The notes beneath the pieces were generated by a model that worked only from the letters and a program-made list of their open reading frames with translations, was not told the DNA's origin and did no database searches. From Armatimonadota bacterium (GTDB lineage Bacteria > Armatimonadota > Fimbriimonadia > Fimbriimonadales > Fimbriimonadaceae), in the NCBI GenBank assembly GCA_016223145.1, contig JACRPN010000012.1, positions 124,001 through 188,000 on the forward strand: DNA of 64,000 nt, written 5' to 3'. A program made the translations under genes and the position numbers. Below are positions 8,343 through 14,968 of the stretch, one piece after another; position 1 is the stretch's first letter; every line of letters begins with the position of its first letter.

Positions 8343-8525
8343 GAGACGTGAGAATGGCGAGTGTGGTGAGAATGGTGAGAGTTGATCATCCTCACAGCTA
8401 GTCACTTAGGGAGTGACATAGGATTTGAAGGGAATCCGGAGTCGGAGGGCGAACCCTTTAGCGGAATGTAGCCTCTCGCCATTCGCGTCTCGCAAATCGT
8501 CAATCGTCATTCGTCAATTCCCTCT
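8343..8525. repeat. Repeat-rich intergenic segment
   Basis: Repeated GTGAGAATGG-type units occupy 8348-8385, followed by the hairpin GTCACT-TAGGG-AGTGAC (about 8400-8417). From 8470 the block CTCGCAAATCGTCAATCGTC and ATTCGTCAATTCCCTCTC is the reverse complement of the GGGAATTGACGA/CGATTGACGA repeats at 12200-12310. No credible gene is present here. Confidence 0.65.
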
Positions 8526-8615
8526 CATGGTCCAATTCCAGGTCTTTCCCCGCTCGAAACGTGCGTCCCGGCGATGGAGGCGGTGGCGGAGGTGTTCAAT
8601 CGCCATGCCGAATAG
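8526..8615 (+). pseudogene. Possible C-terminal remnant of an unidentified gene
   Basis: An open stretch ending in TAG at 8613 reads HGPIPGLSPLETCVPAMEAV then AEVFNRHAE. This has natural protein composition, unlike the repeats around it. It has no start codon of its own apart from a late ATG (8574), and it begins exactly where the 8470-8525 repeat ends. It may be the tail of a gene cut by repeat insertion or deletion. I cannot name the family, and chance cannot be excluded. Confidence 0.3.
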
Positions 8616-8700
8616 TGTCCTTCAGTGCCCGGCCAAAGAAGGTGAAACACATGCCAAGTTCAGGCTGCCATGGAATTGAGCGCCGCTATGCTGTGATCGT

Positions 8701-11661
8701 ATGCCATCTTTGAGCAAAGGCGTTTATGATGAACTGGTTACGGCTGCATTGCGCGTCGAACTCGAGACCTTGCCACCGACGCTCAAGGCACGGATAGATC
8801 AGCTCGCACCCGAGGATGCGACAGACTATCTCGCCCGCCACATAGCGTCCCGCGCTCGCGAGTACTTGGTTGCGATTAGAGAAGCGGCGCCGGAGGACAG
8901 CCTGATCCGTTCGGCGAACGCCATCCTAGGGTTTGCCGGCTCCCAGCAAAACGCTGAGGCGGCCGTTCTTCGCGCGATCCATGACGCAGTCGTTGAGAAG
9001 GTCAACTTCCCCTTGATTCCCCTGGCGCAGAGCGCTCTGGTGACGAACGACCAAGGTCTGAACTATCACACCGTATTGCGCTCTGAGATTTCTTCGGCCG
9101 ATCGAATAGATCTCATTTGCCCATTCATTGGCAATCAAGGGCTGAATCTCATTCTCGACCTCTTGAAGGACTATGGGAGCCGGTTGCGGGTGATCACGAC
9201 GACGTACCTTGGCGCTACTAATCAGCGAGCTCTCGACAGACTTGCCCAAACTGGCGCCCAGATCAAGATCGTGTACGAAAGAAGTGAGCAAAAGACCGGA
9301 CTCCATGCCAAATCGTGGATTTTTCATCGCAATACCGGCTTCACTACAGCTACAGTAGGCTCGTCCAATTTGTCGCCAAGGGCTCTAGTTGATGGCTTGG
9401 AGTGGAATATCCGCTTGTCGCTGAAGGATGCTCCTCAGGTACTCCAGGAACTAATCGTCACTTTCAACAGACTTTGGGAAGATCCACTCTTTGAGTTGTT
9501 CGATCCGGAAAGGGATGCGGATCGACTGAAGAGAGCGCTGAGGTCTCAAAGGGCTGACCAAGACTCGATCGCTTTCTTTGCTGACCTTCATCCGCTACCG
9601 CACCAGCAAGAGGCGATGGACGAACTGGCGTATGCTCGGCTTGAGGGCAAGACGGAGAACCTAGTTGTCGCAGCAACCGGCACGGGGAAGACCTTGCTGG
9701 CTGCTTTTGACTACAGTCGGCTTTGCCGCGAATACGGCGGACGACCTACCTTGTTGTTCGTGGCGCACCGTGAAGACATCCTCAAGCAGTCCATTGGTGC
9801 ATTCAGAGCTGTAATGAAGGACAGCGATTTTGGCGAGCTGCACGTTGGTGCGGAACGAGCAGATGACTGGCGACATTTGTTTGCGTCCGTTCAGTCGCTA
9901 TCTCACAGGAATCTCGTTGAGATCTCACAATCGCAGTTTGATGTGATCGTTATCGACGAATTCCACCATGCCGAGGCGCCGACCTATCTTCGGCTCCTCG
10001 ATCATTTCAGGCCGAAGCAACTCGTCGGCCTAACCGCCACCCCCGAGCGAGCTGACGGACGTAACGTCATAGAGCGGTTCGGCACGCCAACCTACGAACT
10101 TCGGTTGTGGCATGCGCTTGACCGCAAGCTTCTCTGTCCCTTTCACTACTTTGGGATCGACGATCAGACCGATCTAACAGATGTGACTTGGGTGGGCGGT
10201 CATTACGCCGACGCCGAACTTGACCTTCATCTTGTCGATCGAGGCGCAGATCGGGCTCGAATCATCATCCGCGAACTGTTGGAGAAGGTTGAGGACGTGG
10301 ACCGAATGCGCGTCGTTGCGTTTTGCGCGACCATTAGGCATGCGGTGTTTATGGAGGCTCAGTTCCGATCCGCCGGGCTGGACGCTCGCGCACTCCATTC
10401 TGGCTTGCCTCCAGAGGAACGGAAAGCGCTCGTTCAGAGCTTTCGAAGAGGAGACCTCTCGATAGTTTGCACTGTGGATCTGTTCAACGAGGGTGTCGAT
10501 ATTCCTGAGATCAACACAGTTCTATTCCTGCGGCCGACGGAGAGTGCGACAGTCTTCATACAGCAACTCGGCCGCGGGCTACGCAATCACTCTGAGAAGG
10601 GCGCCCTGACGGTTCTTGACTTTGTCGGGCAGCAGAACCGGCGCTTCCGAATGGATCTGCGGTTTCGTGCCATGACCGGACTAACGCGTGTAGACCTGGA
10701 AAAGGCGGTTAGGGGCGAATTCCCGATGCTTCCTCCAGGATGCCATATCAGACTTGACCGAGAGACGCAAGACCGCGTGTTGCGCAACGTGCGGGAAGCG
10801 ATTCCTTCAAGTACCAGAGCCATTGTGGACGAACTGCGCCGGATGCATGCGGCTGGGAAGGCCATCACGCTGGGCTCATTCCTTCAAGAGTCGGGGCTCG
10901 AGCTTTCAGACCTGTATAAAGGCCGGAGCTTCAGCATTCTGAAGTATGCCGCGGGACTGACATCGCGCGAATCGCAGGATAGCAAACGCGTGGGTTCCTT
11001 CACGCACATTGACGATCTTAGGCGTATTGATGGATATCGAGCTTGGCTTGAAGGCGCAGAGGGTGATCCCCGATGGGAACGCATGATAGCCATCCCGCTA
11101 AATCGGTCGACGTCCCTGGACGGACTCGATTCCATCGCGAAGGACGAGTTGCTTGAGCTGCTGTCGGTCGTCGAAGAGCGAGCCCAGCACCGTCCGGCAA
11201 TAGGCAGCGATCTCCCATTTTCGCTTCATAGTCGCTACACGCGCGACGAAATTGTAGCGCCCTTCCGCGAGAGACCCGACTCAATGAGGCAAGGAACATT
11301 CTACGTTGACGAACTGGGACTGGACGTACATCTTGTCACGCTTCGCAAGTCCGAGCGCGATTTTTCGCCAACGACTCGATACGCCGACTACTTCATCGCG
11401 CCAGATCAGCTTCACTGGGAAAGCCAGTCGACCACTACCGCGTCTTCGCCTACAGGTGAGCGGCTCTGCAAAGGACTGGGACGGCACCTGTTCTTCGTTC
11501 GTGAGCAGAAAGTGGAGGACGGTCGCACCTCCCCGTTCACTTGCCTGGGCCTTGCAAATCCCATAAGCAGCGAGGGAGAGAAGCCGATAAGTCTCCTCTG
11601 GAAGCTAGAGCACGTCGTTCCAGATCACATCTTCGTGCGCTTTCGTGCAGCGGCGGGCTAG
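8701..11661 (+). CDS. PLD-nuclease-like / SF2 helicase / DUF3427 protein
   Basis: This 986-residue protein has an N-terminal phospholipase-D-like domain with one HxK motif (His202, Lys204 in LHAKSWIF, then GSSNLSPRAL). An SF2 helicase core follows, with ATGTGKT (325-331), DEFHH (419-423), LTATPER and the C-terminal QLGRGLR motif. The C-terminal third resembles DUF3427. A DNA- or RNA-processing ATPase with nuclease potential is likely, and such architectures occur in accessory and defence settings, but its role here is unproven. GC is 48% in two sampled 60-base stretches, against 68% in hmgA, which suggests horizontal acquisition. It stands alone, with no methylase or cas gene nearby. Confidence 0.85.
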   Translation: MPSLSKGVYDELVTAALRVELETLPPTLKARIDQLAPEDATDYLARHIASRAREYLVAIREAAPEDSLIRSANAILGFAGSQQNAEAAVLRAIHDAVVEKVNFPLIPLAQSALVTNDQGLNYHTVLRSEISSADRIDLICPFIGNQGLNLILDLLKDYGSRLRVITTTYLGATNQRALDRLAQTGAQIKIVYERSEQKTGLHAKSWIFHRNTGFTTATVGSSNLSPRALVDGLEWNIRLSLKDAPQVLQELIVTFNRLWEDPLFELFDPERDADRLKRALRSQRADQDSIAFFADLHPLPHQQEAMDELAYARLEGKTENLVVAATGTGKTLLAAFDYSRLCREYGGRPTLLFVAHREDILKQSIGAFRAVMKDSDFGELHVGAERADDWRHLFASVQSLSHRNLVEISQSQFDVIVIDEFHHAEAPTYLRLLDHFRPKQLVGLTATPERADGRNVIERFGTPTYELRLWHALDRKLLCPFHYFGIDDQTDLTDVTWVGGHYADAELDLHLVDRGADRARIIIRELLEKVEDVDRMRVVAFCATIRHAVFMEAQFRSAGLDARALHSGLPPEERKALVQSFRRGDLSIVCTVDLFNEGVDIPEINTVLFLRPTESATVFIQQLGRGLRNHSEKGALTVLDFVGQQNRRFRMDLRFRAMTGLTRVDLEKAVRGEFPMLPPGCHIRLDRETQDRVLRNVREAIPSSTRAIVDELRRMHAAGKAITLGSFLQESGLELSDLYKGRSFSILKYAAGLTSRESQDSKRVGSFTHIDDLRRIDGYRAWLEGAEGDPRWERMIAIPLNRSTSLDGLDSIAKDELLELLSVVEERAQHRPAIGSDLPFSLHSRYTRDEIVAPFRERPDSMRQGTFYVDELGLDVHLVTLRKSERDFSPTTRYADYFIAPDQLHWESQSTTTASSPTGERLCKGLGRHLFFVREQKVEDGRTSPFTCLGLANPISSEGEKPISLLWKLEHVVPDHIFVRFRAAAG

Positions 11662-11723
11662 CTGCAGAAGACGAGCGAACGGCGGGACGCGAGAAGGCAG
11701 AGATCGGCCCATAATCCGTTCAG

Positions 11724-12153
11724 ATGTTCTGGTTGGCGGTTGGGAATGCGGCGTTCTTCGTGTTTCACACGGCGCTGATTCTGTTCAACCTGTTCGGGTG
11801 GGTGAGCCGGAAGACGCGGAAGTGGCAGCTCGTCACGCTGGGGCTGACGGCGTGCTCGTGGCTCGTGTTCGGATTTTGGCGCGGGTGGGGGTATTGCCTT
11901 TGCACCGACTGGCACCTGCAGCGACCCCCCACCCGGTTCGGACTGCGTCCTCACCGACCTCTCCCCCAGGGGGCGAGGTGATGACAAAGACCAGTCGCGG
12001 ATGTACGTTCAGCTCATGATCCAGACGCTGACCGGCTGGCGGCCCTCGGACGAGGCGACGATGTGGATCACGGGCGGGGGGTTTGTGTTTGGGCTGGTGA
12101 TGGGGGTGGGGATGGCCGTGCGGGACAAGAAAGCGATGCGCGATACGCGATGA
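11724..12153 (+). pseudogene. DUF2784-like membrane protein gene interrupted by a repeat
   Basis: The 5' part encodes MFWLAVGNAAFFVFHTALIL and two membrane segments ending at GWGYCLCTDWHLQ, which fits small DUF2784-like proteins. At about 11922 a palindromic repeat begins and the frame soon stops (11979-11981). The missing C-terminus resumes in another frame at 12001 (MYVQLMIQTLTGW, then WITGGGFVFGLVMGVG) and ends at a TGA at 12151-12153. The two halves make one typical protein once the insert is removed. The gene is therefore probably inactive, unless the two parts are made separately. Confidence 0.7.
11922..11985. repeat. Palindromic repeat disrupting the DUF2784-like gene
   Basis: The block contains CACCCGGTTCGGACTGCGTC followed by TCACCGACCTCTCCCCC-A-GGGGGCGAGGTGA, whose arms pair. 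The TCCCCCAGGGGG core reappears in the gap upstream of gap (about 56242-56255). The insertion shifts the frame by one base. Confidence 0.7.
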
Positions 12154-12463
12154 GCGATGGGGAAGGCGAGAGGCGAGAAGCGAGAAGCGTGGGGATTGAC
12201 CATTGACGAATGAGGGAAGCGCTAGGGAATTGACGATTTTCGATTTACGATTTACGAATGTGGGAGGCCCTAGGGAATTGACGATTTACGATTGACGATT
12301 GACGAACGGAGAGGGAATGCCGCCCCTCGCAGGGGGTTGAAGAGGCAATAGACATTAGGCATTAGGCATTAGGCATTGGGCATTGGGCATTAGGCGTTGG
12401 GCGCAGGGCACTACACGTTAGGCAATGAGGTGGCGAGTTAGGCCCTGACGCGACCGGCGCCCC
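12154..12463. repeat. Low-complexity satellite region
   Basis: This gap is built from three kinds of short units. The first is GGCGAGAGGCGAGAAGCGAG (12165-12190). The second is copies of GGGAATTGACGATT and ACGATTTACGATT (12225-12310). The third is a CATTAGG/CATTGGG heptamer array (about 12350-12400). No ORF with protein-like composition and no tRNA-like fold is visible. Related strings occur at 8470-8525, 19250-19268 and 39240-39300. Confidence 0.8.
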
Positions 12464-13531
12464 CTACTTCTTCGGACGTGAAAACGAGATGCCCACGCCG
12501 TCGAGAGCGATCTTGGCGCGCTCGGCGGAGAGAGCCTTGTTCGGCTTGCCATCGAACGTGCCTTCCCAGCTCACCGGCAGCTTCAGGCCGCCAAAATCGC
12601 CAAAGGCCGTGTAGCGCAGCACGATCTCGCCGACAAGCGCACCCGTGCCTCGGCCCGTCGTCTTCAGCGACAGCGGCTTGCCGGTTGTGGGCTCAAGGGT
12701 TAGCACCGCCGAAGTGCCGCCAAACCAAACTTCGACGTTGGCGCCATCTTGCGACGCGGCGCGCTCGATGGCCACGAAGTCCTTGTGCTTTCGCGCCTTC
12801 AGAAGGGTCAAGAGCCTTAGGTCTCGCACCCTTTCCATGGCGCGCCGTTGAACCGGGTGCATCGGTTCCACGTCGCTGCCTGCGGCAAAGAAGCCGTCCT
12901 TTGGCGTGGAGACGGAGGAGTATTCGCTGCTGTTCCACTTGCTGATCATCGCGACCTCGCCAGGGAACCTGACGGCCAATACCTCGCTGTGGTCGAACTT
13001 GTTTCCGCCGGATTCGACGACTTCTTCGGTCAGCTCTCGATACCAGTTGGTCCCGTCAACCCTGCTTGATCCACCGCACCAGGTAACGGCCTTCTCGACC
13101 CAGCTCCTCCCTGCGGCAAGCTGTGGGGCTGTGCCGCTGGGGCGGGGCGCATCGCGATCTACCAGGCGGTCTGCATTGGCGAGAAAGCGGGTCCGGCAAC
13201 CGTCGGATGCGAAAACGTAGAGCTTGCCTGCGTGGACCGCAAACCGTTCGGTGGACCCTCGGCCCGAGAGCGGCCCCATGCTGCCACAAGCGCCGCCGAG
13301 CTGGACTTCGTACCTCTCTGGAGCGGCAAGAAAGGCGCGTCGGTTCGCCTCGTTGGCGAAGAAGTAGCGGTACCCATAGCGATCGGCAAACAGGGTTTCC
13401 CTGCCGGGGGTCTCGGCCTTGCGCTCGATCAGCTCGACGACGTCCTTTTTGAACGCACCAATGGAGTGGTCTTTGAGGTTGGCTGGGCCCTGAATGGGCG
13501 CAAGGGCGATGGCGGCGACGAGATTTAGCAT
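12464..13531 (-). CDS. Secreted YHS-domain protein
   Basis: The 355-residue product starts with a short hydrophobic leader (MLNLVAAIALAPIQG). Residues about 45-135 contain two YHS/TRASH-like units (YGYRYFFANEANRRAFLAAP and KLYVFASDGCRTRFLANADR), each with a Cys nearby, the kind of module that can hold a metal. The C-terminal 200 residues form a beta-rich domain with no recognised family. A promoter and operator-like site lie upstream at 13562-13600, and the TetR-type gene is next upstream on the same strand, so repression by that TetR protein is likely. The substrate or metal is unknown. Confidence 0.75.
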   Translation of the reverse strand: MLNLVAAIALAPIQGPANLKDHSIGAFKKDVVELIERKAETPGRETLFADRYGYRYFFANEANRRAFLAAPERYEVQLGGACGSMGPLSGRGSTERFAVHAGKLYVFASDGCRTRFLANADRLVDRDAPRPSGTAPQLAAGRSWVEKAVTWCGGSSRVDGTNWYRELTEEVVESGGNKFDHSEVLAVRFPGEVAMISKWNSSEYSSVSTPKDGFFAAGSDVEPMHPVQRRAMERVRDLRLLTLLKARKHKDFVAIERAASQDGANVEVWFGGTSAVLTLEPTTGKPLSLKTTGRGTGALVGEIVLRYTAFGDFGGLKLPVSWEGTFDGKPNKALSAERAKIALDGVGISFSRPKK

Positions 13532-13561
13532 GGCGACACTTCCAGATCCGACGGTCTCAGC

Positions 13562-13600
13562 ATTCTAACACAGTTTTTATTGAACGATCAACTAAGTTGA
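13562..13600 (-). promoter_or_regulatory. Promoter with overlapping TetR-type operator for the YHS gene
   Basis: On the minus strand a -35-like TTGATC (13586-13591) and a -10-like TAGAAT (13562-13567) are separated by 18 bases. The -35 box overlaps TTGAACGATCAACTAA (13580-13595, plus strand), which shares its first 11 bases with the site in front of the TetR gene. A second perfect inversion, TCAAC-TAA-GTTGA, extends to 13600. Binding there should block the promoter. Confidence 0.6.
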
Positions 13601-13627
13601 TTTTCCGCAGACGATTTGTGGTGCTGA

Positions 13628-14248
13628 TCAGGCCCTTCTGGGTTGCGCCCAGGCCGTGCCGTCGGCGATCAGGCGGTCGTAGTGGTCGCGAAGTTGGGAG
13701 ATGGCTTGGTCGAAGGGATCGAGGCTCCGATACGATTTTGAGAGCATGACGGCTCCCTCCATGACGGCCAGGGTATAGGCTGCGAGCGCCGCACCTTCGA
13801 CGTCCTCTGGGAACCGTCCGGCCGCGGCCTGGATGCACTCCTCGATGGTTTTTCGCCAATTGTCGAAGTTGGCGGAGACCAATTGCATGGCCTTTGGATG
13901 GCTGTTGGCGAGCTCTAGCGCAAGGTTGCCGATGGGGCATCCGTACTGGAAGTCCGTCATCATGATGACTTGTCGGTAGCCGTCCAGGACTCCAAAGATG
14001 CGCTCAACGGGATCGTCCACGCGCTCAAACACGGGCTTGAGCAAGCCCTCGTAGATGTTGTCGCGATACCATTCGAGCACGGCAAGAAGAAGGTCCTCTT
14101 TGGTCGGGAAGAAGTAGTAGAGGCTTCCGCTATTGACGCCCGCTTGCTTGAGGATTTGAGCGACGCCCGTAGCGTTGTAGCCCTGAATCAGAAACAGGTC
14201 ACGTGCCGCCTCGATGAGGCGTTCTCTGGTGTCGGCGTGATGTGCCAT
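13628..14248 (-). CDS. TetR/AcrR-family transcriptional regulator
   Basis: The N-terminus (TRERLIEAARDLFLIQGYNA, then GVAQILKQAGVNSGSLYYFF and PTKEDLLLAVL) is a classic TetR helix-turn-helix. The C-terminal 140 residues form the helical ligand and dimer domain, with CPIGNLALE as in AcrR/YcdC-like members. ATG 14248 is preferred over the TTG at 14269 because the operator-like palindrome at 14253-14270 would otherwise lie in the coding sequence. The protein probably represses itself and the YHS gene through the shared TTGAACGATCA motif. The inducing ligand is unknown. Confidence 0.9.
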   Translation of the reverse strand: MAHHADTRERLIEAARDLFLIQGYNATGVAQILKQAGVNSGSLYYFFPTKEDLLLAVLEWYRDNIYEGLLKPVFERVDDPVERIFGVLDGYRQVIMMTDFQYGCPIGNLALELANSHPKAMQLVSANFDNWRKTIEECIQAAAGRFPEDVEGAALAAYTLAVMEGAVMLSKSYRSLDPFDQAISQLRDHYDRLIADGTAWAQPRRA

Positions 14249-14252
14249 CTGA

Positions 14253-14270
14253 GTTGAACGATCACTCAAC
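14253..14270. promoter_or_regulatory. Operator-like palindrome before the TetR gene
   Basis: GTTGAACGATCACTCAAC is an imperfect 18-base palindrome with arms GTTGA/TCAAC and a GATC centre. It ends five bases before the chosen TetR start codon. Its TTGAACGATCA half is repeated exactly upstream of the YHS gene. Confidence 0.6.
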
Positions 14271-14337
14271 AGGATAGCACAGGATTACGGGAATGCTCTT
14301 GTGAGGAGCATTCTTTCTGCCAGGCCGCGGCAGTGCC

Positions 14338-14691
14338 TCAGACTCTTCTGAGGCCCAAGGCGAGGCTAAGGGCCTCGTCGACCTGTTTCATCGCCTGATC
14401 GGAAAGGGTTGCGTAGACGCCGACAACTCGGCTCTTATCAATCGTCCTCAGTTGCGACAGCATGACCTTCGACCGGCGGTCCAACCCTCTATCCGGCGGT
14501 TCGATCAGAGCCTCGAATGGGTAGATCCGTTCGGTCTTGCGGCTGGTAATTGCCGCAACGGTCACGACCGGGCTGTGCTCGTTCATTATGTCCGGCGAGA
14601 TCACGAGCGCCGGGCGCTCACCAGCTTGCTCGGAGCCGGCGACGGGGTCCAGACGGACCCGAACCACATCACCCCTTCGGATTGGACCCAC
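14338..14691 (-). CDS. mazF: MazF/PemK-type toxin (endoribonuclease)
   Basis: The 117-residue product begins MGPIRRGDVVRVRLDPVAGS and continues GERPALVISPDIMN, followed by VTVAAITS and a SKVMLSQLRTIDKSRV segment, all standard for MazF mRNA interferases. GTG 14691 is chosen because GAGGAG lies about eight bases upstream and the family's first strand starts here. The gene overlaps the upstream antitoxin by 23 bases, so the two should be translationally coupled. Free toxin would cleave mRNA and stop growth. Confidence 0.9.
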   Translation of the reverse strand: MGPIRRGDVVRVRLDPVAGSEQAGERPALVISPDIMNEHSPVVTVAAITSRKTERIYPFEALIEPPDRGLDRRSKVMLSQLRTIDKSRVVGVYATLSDQAMKQVDEALSLALGLRRV

Positions 14692-14926
14692 GCTCAAGCT
14701 CCTCCTCGAGGGGCAGATACTCGCGCGCCGTTTCGCGGGCGATATCGGCCATCTCCCTGCATCCTGCCGCAATTTCGTAACGGAGCCGATCTCGCTGCCG
14801 GCGGTCCAGCCATTCGGTGATCAAGCTCCCGATGACCGCGCTTCGCTTTCCTGGCTCGACCACGGATTCAAAGGTCCCCACGGCTTGTTCTGGCAGAGAA
14901 TACGTACGCTTGACTTGCCGGTCCAT
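14669..14926 (-). CDS. Antitoxin of the MazF-type pair
   Basis: This 85-residue protein (start MDRQVKRTYSLPEQAVGTFE) has the short basic strand and helix pattern of a ribbon-helix-helix DNA-binding antitoxin. An acidic C-terminal tail (REYLPLEEELER) follows, of the type that wraps the toxin. It lies directly upstream of and overlaps the toxin, the usual order. It probably autoregulates the pair from the 42-base gap to the next gene. The exact antitoxin subfamily is not clear. Confidence 0.8.
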   Translation of the reverse strand: MDRQVKRTYSLPEQAVGTFESVVEPGKRSAVIGSLITEWLDRRQRDRLRYEIAAGCREMADIARETAREYLPLEEELERGSNPKG

Positions 14927-14968
14927 CCCACTACTCTACCATACGTTTATTGGTATGAATCTATGAAC

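Noticed and set aside
8701-11661. Restriction enzyme or Cas3 gene
   Set aside because: There is no HD nuclease domain, no methylase or specificity subunit, and no CRISPR array. The PLD plus DUF3427 layout fits better.
12154-12463. CRISPR array
   Set aside because: The units are 7-14 bases, tandem and without unique spacers, and no cas gene is near.
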